From: Ferdinandcohnia sp036965045
GTDB lineage: Bacteria > Bacillota > Bacilli > Bacillales > Bacillaceae_L
Length of the DNA stretch: 64,000 bases
Assembly: GCF_036965045.1 (NCBI RefSeq)
Contig: NZ_JBALOV010000032.1
Coordinates: 72,804 to 136,803 of the forward strand
Reading direction: 5' to 3'
Part shown: positions 35,405-42,734 of the stretch, in pieces
How positions within the stretch are numbered: the stretch's first letter is position 1
How the letters are laid out: each line of letters starts with the position of its first letter
Position numbers and translations under genes: made by a program
Notes under the pieces: model-generated
Told to the model about the DNA's origin: nothing
Database searches by the model: none
The model's input: the letters and a program-made list of their open reading frames with translations, nothing else

Positions 35405-35918
35405 TCGTTTTTTTATTAAACATCCATTTGATCAATTCTTTTGCTTGTTCATGTGTGATATCACCTTCTGCAAGTGATTTTAAGATGGATCTCCATGAAG
35501 CAGTAACGATCATATAAATAGGAAGGGAGGATTCCGACATCAATTCGTTAAAAAAAGATTCCACCTTATCTTTATTTTTACCCGGAGATTCCTCACAAAG
35601 TAAACGACAAATATTTGCCTTCACTGCAAAATTCAATCCAATTATCAATGCAGCTTCCATTTTTTTAAATGTATCTTCAAATAAAGATACGGCGCCCTCC
35701 ATTCTGTCTAAAATCCTTTGTTCCATTTCTGCTCGAATGATTTCATAAAGTTTTGATTTTGACCCAAAGTGGTGATAAATAGCACCAGTTGTCACATTCG
35801 CTTTTTCAGCAACCTCTGTAATATTAACCACTTTGTATCCCTTGCTACTAAATTCCTCTAAAGCCACCTTAAGTATTAAATCTTTATTAGTTCCTGGTAT
35901 CGGTATCCACTCTTTCAT
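35400..35918 (-). CDS. TetR-family transcriptional repressor
   Basis: 172 residues: N-terminal helix-turn-helix (about 12-57, with VNITEVAEKANVTTGAIYHHF) and a variable ligand domain. ATG at 35918 has no ribosome site, but a promoter (TTTACG, 17 bases, TATCAT) ends 6 bases before it, so the mRNA should be leaderless. A TTG at 35942 is the alternative and also lacks a site. It is divergent from a VOC gene; two tandem operators fill the space, so autoregulation and control of the VOC gene are likely. Confidence 0.88.
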   Translation of the reverse strand: MKEWIPIPGTNKDLILKVALEEFSSKGYKVVNITEVAEKANVTTGAIYHHFGSKSKLYEIIRAEMEQRILDRMEGAVSLFEDTFKKMEAALIIGLNFAVKANICRLLCEESPGKNKDKVESFFNELMSESSLPIYMIVTASWRSILKSLAEGDITHEQAKELIKWMFNKKTN

Positions 35919-35924
35919 AACATG

Positions 35925-35953
35925 ATGATAACATATTGACAAAGAAACGTAAA
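35925..35953 (-). promoter_or_regulatory. Promoter of tetR (leaderless)
   Basis: Minus strand TTTACG, 17 bases, TATCAT, then 6 bases to the ATG. The -35 element overlaps the left operator. Confidence 0.55.
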
Positions 35954-35963
35954 TGAATTACGT
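35947..35963 (+). promoter_or_regulatory. TetR operator 1
   Basis: Perfect palindrome ACGTAA-N5-TTACGT between the divergent tetR and VOC genes. Shares the ACRTAA-N5-TTAYGT form with operator 2, centre-to-centre 20 bp. Confidence 0.65.
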
Positions 35964-35965
35964 TA

Positions 35966-35984
35966 TACATAAGTCATTTATGTA
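35966..35984 (+). promoter_or_regulatory. TetR operator 2
   Basis: Palindrome TACATAA-N5-TTATGTA lying between -35 (TTACGT, 35958-35963) and -10 (TGTAAT, 35981-35986) of the VOC promoter. A further TTATGTA-A-TACATAA palindrome overlaps at 35978-35992. Confidence 0.62.
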
Positions 35985-36020
35985 ATACATAATTAATTAA
36001 TCTAATTGAGGAGGAGAGAC

Positions 36021-36362
36021 ATGAAATTACTTTTTTTGTACCACCCTGTGAAAAACCTTAAAGAATCTCTTGCATTTTATCGTGAAAAATTAGGGTTCGA
36101 AGAAGCATGGAGGGAAGGAGAACATACGGCTGCGATTCATTTACCAAACACAGATATTCGTCTTATGATTGAGGATGAAGACGAAGGACTTTCTGCAGGT
36201 GGTGTCTTTTTGATCGATAGTGTAGACGAATTTTACAATCAGAACAAAGATCACCTTCATTTTGTTAGACAACCTCACGACATTCCACCTGGACGTTATG
36301 CTATCTATTTAGACAATTCCGAAAACCCCATTCGTATCCTAGATTTTACAAAAGAACAATAA
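36021..36362 (+). CDS. VOC (glyoxalase/bleomycin-resistance) family protein
   Basis: 113-residue single VOC domain with the paired beta-alpha-beta-beta-beta pattern: YHPVKNLKESLAFYREKLGFEE at the start, IRLMIED in the middle and PIRILDF at the end. It may bind or modify a small toxic or electrophilic compound. The ATG follows GAGGAGGAG. It is divergent from tetR with operators over its promoter, so it is probably the induced gene of a small detox unit. Confidence 0.83.
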   Translation: MKLLFLYHPVKNLKESLAFYREKLGFEEAWREGEHTAAIHLPNTDIRLMIEDEDEGLSAGGVFLIDSVDEFYNQNKDHLHFVRQPHDIPPGRYAIYLDNSENPIRILDFTKEQ

Positions 36363-36370
36363 TGATTTAT

Positions 36371-36400
36371 ACAGACAGTGTTAAGTCCTGTCTGTTTTTT
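36371..36400 (+). terminator. Intrinsic terminator
   Basis: 8-bp stem (ACAGACAG / CTGTCTGT), 9-base loop, TTTTTT; ends the VOC gene. Confidence 0.82.
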
Positions 36401-36472
36401 ATTTGTAAAAAAGAGGAATCCGAGATTTAGTTAGAGAATACATATGGATAAAATAATCGAGGAGGGATTCAT

Positions 36473-36868
36473 TTGATTTATGAAATGACCTTTCAATTTC
36501 GGGTTAGTGATATTTCTATTGGGCAAAAATGGTATGAAACGCTCCTACAGAAATACCCTGATTTTATTCCTCATGATGGCTTTGCTGAGTGGGAGCTTCT
36601 ACCTGGATGCTGGTTGCAGATTGCAGAAGGTGATCCTTCAGTTGGTTCCGGACCAATAAGATTTGGTGTAGACAATCTTGAAAAAGAACGTGATAGGCTG
36701 ATACAAGATTTAAAAATAGAACCATTCGAAATTTATTCAAGGGAAGAGGTCCCGGTAAAATGGGCCACATTTTCAGACCCGTGGGGAAATAGAGTTGGAC
36801 TATTTGAATACCACAATGAATCTGAGAAGGATGAACGAAAGAAAACAATTTTAGGCTTGTCTAAATAA
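36473..36868 (+). CDS. VOC-like protein
   Basis: 131 residues with a VOC-type fold pattern: FQFRVSDISIGQKWYETLL at the start, then LLPGCWLQIAEG, and WATFSDPWGNRVGLFEY near the end, which is the usual F-x-D-P-x-G-N turn of glyoxalase-fold proteins. The charged tail beyond it is extra. TTG start with GAGGAGGG. It overlaps nothing; the YbaK gene follows 14 bases on, so an operon is likely. Confidence 0.75.
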   Translation: MIYEMTFQFRVSDISIGQKWYETLLQKYPDFIPHDGFAEWELLPGCWLQIAEGDPSVGSGPIRFGVDNLEKERDRLIQDLKIEPFEIYSREEVPVKWATFSDPWGNRVGLFEYHNESEKDERKKTILGLSK

Positions 36869-36882
36869 AAGGGGGCTTTCCA

Positions 36883-37362
36883 ATGGCAAAAGGAAAGACA
36901 AATGCCATGAGGATTTTAGATTCTAGAAAAATTGAATACAAGATTCATACATATGAGAGTAATGACGGAAAAATTGATGGGGTATCAGTTGCCCAAAAGG
37001 TAGGGCTGGATTCTAAAAAGGTTTATAAAACATTAGTAACCCATGGAAACAGCAATGACATCTTTGTGTTTGTCATTCCAGTCGAAGAAGAGCTCGATCT
37101 TAAAAAGGCCGCTAAAGTAGCTAAAGTCAAAAAAGTCGAAATGGTACACGTAAAGGATATTCAAAAACATACTGGATATATAAGAGGTGGCTGTTCACCT
37201 ATTGGTATGAAAAAAGCATATCCGACATTTATTGATGAGCATGCTGTGAGTCTAGACAGCATCATTGTTAGCGCTGGAAAAATTGGTATGCAGGTCGAGC
37301 TAAAAGTTGATGATTTAACATTTGCAACAAACGGAGAAATAGTAGACATCACGAAAGAATAA
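36883..37362 (+). CDS. ybaK: Cys-tRNA(Pro) deacylase, YbaK/EbsC type
   Basis: 159 residues of the YbaK editing-domain family, which hydrolyses cysteine wrongly attached to tRNA-Pro. Conserved elements: THG near residue 52, the catalytic Lys within KKVYKTLV, and GYIRGGCSPIGMKK, the phosphate-binding signature. Ribosome site GGGGGC. Single or tail of the VOC operon. Well-supported call. Confidence 0.93.
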   Translation: MAKGKTNAMRILDSRKIEYKIHTYESNDGKIDGVSVAQKVGLDSKKVYKTLVTHGNSNDIFVFVIPVEEELDLKKAAKVAKVKKVEMVHVKDIQKHTGYIRGGCSPIGMKKAYPTFIDEHAVSLDSIIVSAGKIGMQVELKVDDLTFATNGEIVDITKE

Positions 37363-37390
37363 TGTACAACAGCAATCAGTCATGAATGGG

Positions 37391-37419
37391 TTGTTAGAAC
37401 TCATCATTTATGATAAAAT
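37391..37419 (+). promoter_or_regulatory. Promoter of the Mn riboswitch leader
   Basis: TTGTTA, 17 bases, TAAAAT, about 20 bases before the aptamer. Confidence 0.5.
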
Positions 37420-37437
37420 AGATATAATAATTAGATA

Positions 37438-37532
37438 CTCTAAGGGGAGTAGCTTTAACAGCAAAGTCGTCAATACAGAGATACAATCTCTCGGCTTTGT
37501 TGGCAACTATACCGTTGTTAGCAAGACCTTAC
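37438..37532 (+). ncRNA. yybP-ykoY type Mn2+ riboswitch
   Basis: Aptamer with CTAAGGGGAGTAGC, AAGTCGTCAATAC, CGGCTTTGTTGGCA and GCAAGACCTTA, the diagnostic yybP-ykoY landmarks in order. P1 forms from TAAGG (37441-37445) and CCTTA (37527-37531). The 3' part of P1 is also the left arm of the terminator, so Mn binding should favour readthrough into the downstream membrane protein gene. Confidence 0.88.
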
Positions 37533-37557
37533 CAAAAACATGGTATAGGTCTTTTTT
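37523..37557 (+). terminator. First riboswitch terminator
   Basis: Arms AAGACCTTACCA / TGGTATAGGTCTT (one bulge) then TTTTTT. Mutually exclusive with aptamer P1. Confidence 0.75.
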
Positions 37558-37565
37558 GATTTTTT

Positions 37566-37596
37566 AGACCTATATCAATCGTGATATAGGTCTTTT
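37566..37596 (+). terminator. Second, tandem terminator
   Basis: Perfect 12-bp stem (AGACCTATATCA / TGATATAGGTCT), 4-base loop, TTTT. Its left arm can also pair over 12 bases, with one G-U, with the right arm of the first terminator (37541-37552). Confidence 0.78.
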
Positions 37597-37661
37597 CTAT
37601 ATTGCCTAGTTTTAATGCCAAGTCCAAGTGCTCACTTATCTAGTAGGAAGGGGAGTTTTTC

Positions 37662-38108
37662 ATGAATATTTTTACGACAAAGAATTTGCCAGTATTTATC
37701 ACAAAGGAACTTGAACAGCTACATAAAAAAATTGCTCCAATAATGATGAAAACATCTAAATACATGTTTTGGTCGTTTCCAATGATCACGATTTCACTCA
37801 TTAACTTAGTTTTCTTGTTGTTTTTTATTCCATTTACACAAGAAGCTATTCCTTCACTTCTTATTTATGCCATCATTGGTGCAATTGGATTCGCTTTATC
37901 AAAAGAAGCAAGGTTTAAGAAGAAAGAAATAGAAACCATTTCATCCGAATATATTATTGAAAGGATAAAAAAGAGTGATGTGGTCACATCAGGACGTCAG
38001 CAAGATTATATTTCACGTCTTCAAAACCAACCAAAACTTGCACTACACTTTTTTATTGAATTTTTAAATGAGGAAAAACAGAGAGAAAAGCGAAATCTTT
38101 ATTCCTAA
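37662..38108 (+). CDS. DUF5392 (YwnF-like) membrane protein
   Basis: 148 residues, two central transmembrane helices (about 38-58 and 63-82), a basic cytosolic C-terminal half with a helical end; matches the YwnF/DUF5392 pattern. Function unknown. Position behind a Mn2+ riboswitch suggests a role in manganese homeostasis, which is inference. GGAAGGGGAG ribosome site. Confidence 0.72.
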   Translation: MNIFTTKNLPVFITKELEQLHKKIAPIMMKTSKYMFWSFPMITISLINLVFLLFFIPFTQEAIPSLLIYAIIGAIGFALSKEARFKKKEIETISSEYIIERIKKSDVVTSGRQQDYISRLQNQPKLALHFFIEFLNEEKQREKRNLYS

Positions 38109-38123
38109 AGGAGTTTTAACACA

Positions 38124-38282
38124 ATGAAGCACTCAAATTACGAAGTAACGCTAGAGGACAAAGAACATGCAAAAAAAGAAAAGCCTAAAAAAACGATTCA
38201 TCAAATCCTTAGGAAACTACAAAGCCAAGGAGTAAATGCAACCCTTTGTAAAAAAAGAAGTAAGCTTTCTTTAGGATTGTAA
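38124..38282 (+). CDS. Small basic uncharacterised protein, 52 aa
   Basis: 52 residues, 15 bases after the DUF5392 gene, with AAAGGAG ribosome site and followed by a terminator. The Lys-rich sequence includes EKPKKTIHQILRKLQSQG and ends KKRSKLSLGL; one Cys. Family not recognised. Likely co-transcribed with the Mn riboswitch gene. Confidence 0.55.
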   Translation: MKHSNYEVTLEDKEHAKKEKPKKTIHQILRKLQSQGVNATLCKKRSKLSLGL

Positions 38283-38286
38283 ATGG

Positions 38287-38318
38287 AAAACCTGACCCAT
38301 ACGTGAGTCAGGTTTTTT
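38287..38318 (+). terminator. Intrinsic terminator
   Basis: 10-bp stem (AAAACCTGAC / GTCAGGTTTT) then TT; may also serve the convergent minus-strand gene. Confidence 0.8.
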
Positions 38319-38763
38319 CCTTGCTTACATAAGAATAGACAATGAGCATGAGAGACAGGTAGATTGTATATCCATAGAGTGAATACATATGCATCCACGA
38401 GGAGTTATGAACAAACCAGCCAAACCCTTCAGACAGTTTTTCACCAACCGTCATGATGGATGAGAGAACTAGTATAGCACTTATCTTTCCCACTATAGTA
38501 AATTTTTTACAGATTAAAAGAAAGGCAACAAGTATGAGTGGCAATCCAACAAGGGTAAAGCCTATATGAATAGAAAAAATATCAGGAAAAGGACGCATCG
38601 GAAAAAAGTAAAAATCTTTTCCAACATAATAAAGATCCAGATATGTACCGATTAAGGTTCCAAGTAATATGGTAACGAGTAGTCCTCTATTAGTCCAAAA
38701 TGGAAATGGCCTTTTTGGCAATGGCTGCGAGTTCGAATTTTTCAAGGGTTTTACAATATTCAT
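38308..38763 (-). CDS. CBO0543-type membrane protein
   Basis: 151-residue membrane protein with four or five helices and the features of the CBO0543 family (GTYLDLYYVGKDFYFFPMRPFP, and VHNSSWMHMYSLYGYTIYL). Function unknown; often found in sporulating Firmicutes. The ATG at 38763 follows GGAGAG. Its start lies inside the end of the DUF2515 gene, overlapping by 74 bases, so it is translated from the same message. Confidence 0.75.
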   Translation of the reverse strand: MNIVKPLKNSNSQPLPKRPFPFWTNRGLLVTILLGTLIGTYLDLYYVGKDFYFFPMRPFPDIFSIHIGFTLVGLPLILVAFLLICKKFTIVGKISAILVLSSIMTVGEKLSEGFGWFVHNSSWMHMYSLYGYTIYLSLMLIVYSYVSKEKT

Positions 38764-39832
38764 TAAGAATCTCTCCATCCACTTTTTCTTTATCGTCTGT
38801 CAGATAGTAAATCACTTCCCAATCCTTGTACCAATCCCCAATCTCAGAAGGCGTATGTTTTCTATTTTTCCAAGCCATCTCTAATCGAGGACTGTATATT
38901 CTTGGAGAACCTTGTGTGAGTTCACAGGATTTTACACGTGATTTTAATAAGAAGCCGGGTAGTCCTTCATCTACATTATTAAAAATATGCGGCCAGTAAT
39001 CCTTTCTTGAACCTGAATGTTGGACATTCCTCGCCCAGTTTTCTATTTTTTTAAGTCGTTTATGATCGGCAAATAAGACGGTATATAAACGTTTACCTAA
39101 CAAGATGCGTTCACGGACACTTTTAAATTGATGGAGGGTTTGACCGATAAAGTGAATTTTCCCGTTTTTTTCATAAGGAAATAAAATATGATTTAAATCA
39201 AATAAATCCTGAAGCTTGAATCCCAATGTATCAAAGACTTCTTTTTTATAATGAGGATTTAATATCACTCGATCCTCTAGGTAGCTTTGCTCATTAATAA
39301 TTTGGGCAACGGTGAGTGTATACGAATTTTGCCTCATCCAGAACTCATTCCAAATGGATTCCATAAAAATAGAAACATGAAAATGAGGGAGGAGGTAAAA
39401 TAAATTTTGCTGATATAGTTTACTTGCCTCATAGAGTAGAAATTGTGGAAAAGCATCCTGGAAAATTAACCAATTTCCACGTTCCAAAAATGAAAAATAG
39501 GATTCTGCTTCCTTCCTAGTTAAAAGCCTTGAAAGCTGTCCACCATTTAAGTCTGTCATAGTCCAGCCACCATTGCGGGACACCATATGGCCAAGGAATG
39601 CCCAATGAATTTCGGGATGGGCCACATAGAAATCCAGATAAGCCTTTGTCCTTGTTACGTTATTTAGATTAAGGCTATTTGTCATCCCTTTAATTTGCTG
39701 AATCAAGACACGTTCCTCCAAAGTAAGTGGGTGCAAAAATACTGGTCTTTTTTGGCGTTTCTTTAGATCTTTTTTGATTCGTATTAGAGATTCAGAGAGT
39801 GGGAGTTTCTTCTTTTTGAAAAATTTGCACAT
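38690..39832 (-). CDS. DUF2515 family protein
   Basis: 380 residues, soluble, mostly helical; DUF2515 (YppC-like) pattern with NVTRTKAYLDFYVAHPEIHWAFLGHMVSRNGGWTMTDL in the first third. Function unknown. The ATG at 39832 follows AGGAGGT; the longer open frame to 39973 runs into the divergent cyclase gene. It is divergent from the squalene-hopene cyclase with only 73 bases between the starts. Confidence 0.8.
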   Translation of the reverse strand: MCKFFKKKKLPLSESLIRIKKDLKKRQKRPVFLHPLTLEERVLIQQIKGMTNSLNLNNVTRTKAYLDFYVAHPEIHWAFLGHMVSRNGGWTMTDLNGGQLSRLLTRKEAESYFSFLERGNWLIFQDAFPQFLLYEASKLYQQNLFYLLPHFHVSIFMESIWNEFWMRQNSYTLTVAQIINEQSYLEDRVILNPHYKKEVFDTLGFKLQDLFDLNHILFPYEKNGKIHFIGQTLHQFKSVRERILLGKRLYTVLFADHKRLKKIENWARNVQHSGSRKDYWPHIFNNVDEGLPGFLLKSRVKSCELTQGSPRIYSPRLEMAWKNRKHTPSEIGDWYKDWEVIYYLTDDKEKVDGEILNEYCKTLEKFELAAIAKKAISILD

Positions 39833-39905
39833 TAATGATGACCTCCTCAATGAATGCTCTTGACTTACGGTGAATATGTATGGAATAGATGAAGGGAGGT
39901 TACAT

Positions 39906-41791
39906 ATGTTTGACAAAGTAAACGATGGCATACAACAGCTGATTGGCACCATTCGGAAGGACCAATCATCCAATGGAGCTTGGAAATATCCCTTTGAAAC
40001 AGGAATATCGACTGATTGTTATATGATTATCTTATTAAGAAGCCTTGAAATAAATGATGAGAAATTGATTGAACAATTAACAAAACGAATTTTGAGTCGA
40101 CAAGAAGAAAATGGAGCATGGAAACTTTTTTATGACGAAGGAGAAGGAAATATCTCGGCAACAGTGGAGGCATATTATGCATTGCTTTATTCGGGTTATA
40201 TAGAAAAAAGCGACTTGAAAATGAAACTCGCGAGATCCTTTATTGAAAAAAATGGGGGGCTCAAACAAACTCACATCTTAACAAAATTTATGCTTGCAGT
40301 GACAGGTCAGCTAAATGGCCAGCTTTTGTTCCACTGCCTCTTGAACTTATCCTGTTGCCACACTCATTTCCGATTCATTTTTATCGTTTTTCAGTATACG
40401 GAAGAGCTAATATTACGCCAATTATGATTCTTGCAGACAAAAAGTATAGTTTAACAACAAAAAAGACTCCTGACTTGTCTGACTTAGATAGTCAGAGAGA
40501 CGAAGACGTTTTTCAGTTCCGAGATTCAAATGAATGGCGATCGTTTTATTCAAATATCAAACAGGCTATCAATCGTTTAATCGGATTTCCTTCTTATCTT
40601 CGCCATCTGGCAACTGAACAAGCAACACAATATATACTTCGCAGGATTGAGCCGGATGGAACATTTCTAGGTTATTTTAGCTCAACATTTCTGATGGTCT
40701 TTTCCTTACTTAGCTTGGGTTATCCAAAAAATCATCCAATTATTATAAATGCTGTAAATGGCTTAAAACGAATGAAAACAGTCATTAACGGTCATGTTCA
40801 TATGCAATACACTACTGCCGATGTCTGGAATACATCGCTCCTTAGCTATGCTTTACAGGAAGCAGGTGTTCCGTTAACCGATTCCATGATTAGAAAAGCA
40901 AATCATTATTTGTTAAAGCGCCAACATGTTAAATACGGAGACTGGGTAGTTCAAAATCTTTCCGGTTTTCCTGGTGGTTGGGGCTTTGCAGACATGAATA
41001 CAATTCATCCCGATGTTGATGACACTACCGCTTCCTTGCGTTCAATTGCAAGAATGGTTAAATATGAACCATTATATAGGCAATCGTGGGACAGAGGGAT
41101 ACAGTGGCTATTGACTATGCAAAACGATGATGGGGGCTGGCCTGCGTTTGAGAAAAATACAGATAGTAAGCTTCTTAGCTTTTTACCAATCGAAAAAGCA
41201 GATTACATTTTGACTGATCCTTCTTCCGCCGATTTAACAGGCCGAGCACTTGAGTATCTTGGTAAATATACGAATCTACAAAATAACCACCCATCTATTA
41301 AATCAGCCATTGAATGGCTTTTAAAAAATCAAGAAAAAAATGGTTCCTGGTATGGACGGTGGGGAATTTGCTTTATTTATGGTACATGGGGTGCGGTTAC
41401 AGGCTTACGTGAGGTTGGTGTTTTACCTACACATACTTCAATAAAAAGAGCTGTCACATGGCTAGAATCGATTCAAAATTCGGATGGAGGCTGGGGAGAG
41501 TCATGTAAAAGTGATAATAAAAATAAATATGTACCTTTGAATGAAAGTACATTAACACATTCTGCGTGGGCGGTGGATGCTCTTATCTCAGCTAGTGATA
41601 AGACGACGAATACAATTGATAAAGGCATTGAATTTATAATGTCTAATTTAGACCGAAACGATTGGACAACACAATATCCGAAAGGTCAAGGTGCTCCAGG
41701 GGACTTCTATATTCATTATCACAGCTATCGTTATATTTTCCCGCTATTAGCACTCGCACATTACAAAAAGAAATATAGAGAAAAAAGCTAA
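39906..41791 (+). pseudogene. sqhC: Squalene-hopene / sesquarterpene cyclase, interrupted by one frameshift
   Basis: Class II terpene cyclase. Read in two frames it gives ~628 residues, close to B. subtilis SqhC. The first frame (39906 to about 40311) ends FMLAVTGQ; the second resumes with WPAFVPLPLELILLPHSFP, a run that matches the enzyme if one base is missing near 40308-40316. The acid motif DVDDT is intact (PDVDDTTASLR), as are QW repeats (DGGWPAF, GSWYGRWG, DGGWGES). In Bacillus the substrate is a C35 prenyl (tetraprenyl curcumene). Single-base error in assembly or a true null mutation; unresolved. Confidence 0.9.
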
Positions 41792-41822
41792 AAGAACAGG
41801 TTTTTCTGCTCTTTTAGCTTTT
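41783..41822 (+). terminator. Bidirectional terminator
   Basis: Long stem (AAAAGCTAAAAGA / TCTTTTAGCTTTT with a further CAG / CTG), T runs on both sides. Overlaps the cyclase stop and the end of the convergent gene. Confidence 0.8.
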
Positions 41823-42599
41823 CTTAAGTTTTGATGGGTTATTGATTTTGTAGTGAACCGGATCTTCAATGATGAATTCTTCATCGACATCTTTACCTTT
41901 AGCGAGTTTCTTTTTCACAATCTTTCCATCAAATTCAAGGGTATTTCCGGGTTCAAGCTCTAATTTCTTTAATGTCTTGGAATGAGAACACCAAGCTAAT
42001 CCTATTTCAATTGGGTCGTCCTGTTGAATAATGACATTTTCAAGTACAACTACTTCATCATTATCTTCGTTAAAATGGTTCCATGTTAGTGCAAATTGTT
42101 TAACTGAAGCGGTAAAGTGAACCTTGTCCGTGGGCAACTCAATTTTTGGTACTTTTTCTTTTTTGGCCTTTTTCTCAGGTTGCTCCTTTTTAACAACTAA
42201 CTTTGATTCAGTTGTTCCTGTTTTCTTAGCCTCAGCCTTAGTAGTTGATTCCTTATTCTTTGACGGAGCTACTGCTGAATCTGAAATAGCAGCTTTCGCA
42301 AAACCTGGTGATTGCATCTCTTTTAGATAGGCAGGGTGAATACAAGTTAAATTGCCATCCTCAAACTCAAGTACAATTGTGTTATGTTCTTGTGTTTTAC
42401 CGTATACCTCATAGCCTTTTATCTTAACGATTCGTTGATGCGTTCTTTCTTTATACCAATACTCTTTTTTAACTGATAAGCCCCATTCACGAATCTTTTC
42501 TTCATAGTGTGCTTCGTCTATAAATGTTTCGTAGTCCCCTTTTGGAGGAAGGTACACAGTTCCCAAAGAATCTTCTACATGAGGCAATTTGTTCGCCAT
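41814..42599 (-). CDS. Uncharacterised three-part protein
   Basis: 261 residues with an N-terminal domain of about 105 residues (MANKLPHVEDSLG, IVKIKGYEVYGKTQ, ending HPAYLKEMQ), a Lys/Ala/Glu/Thr-rich linker of about 60 residues, and a C-terminal beta-type domain with TASVKQFALTWN and HFNEDNDEVVVLENV, ending in a basic KLKKS. No signal or membrane segment. I do not recognise it. The ATG at 42599 is preferred though its AAAGGATG ribosome site is rather distant. Confidence 0.6.
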   Translation of the reverse strand: MANKLPHVEDSLGTVYLPPKGDYETFIDEAHYEEKIREWGLSVKKEYWYKERTHQRIVKIKGYEVYGKTQEHNTIVLEFEDGNLTCIHPAYLKEMQSPGFAKAAISDSAVAPSKNKESTTKAEAKKTGTTESKLVVKKEQPEKKAKKEKVPKIELPTDKVHFTASVKQFALTWNHFNEDNDEVVVLENVIIQQDDPIEIGLAWCSHSKTLKKLELEPGNTLEFDGKIVKKKLAKGKDVDEEFIIEDPVHYKINNPSKLKKS

Positions 42600-42734
42600 G
42601 TATGAACAACATCCTTTCATTTTTTACAAATTTATGTAATTAATATAAAATAAAATGAAACATATCTATTTCATATCATATATTTCTTTTTTACATATTT
42701 AAAGGGTTTAAATTTTTTTCAAAGGAGAATTGCT

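Noticed and set aside
37382..37567. 61-aa frame in the riboswitch leader
   Set aside because: Covers the Mn aptamer and terminator; no ribosome site.
40355..41791. Separate second cyclase gene
   Set aside because: It is the continuation of the upstream frame after one lost base; it has no start or ribosome site of its own.
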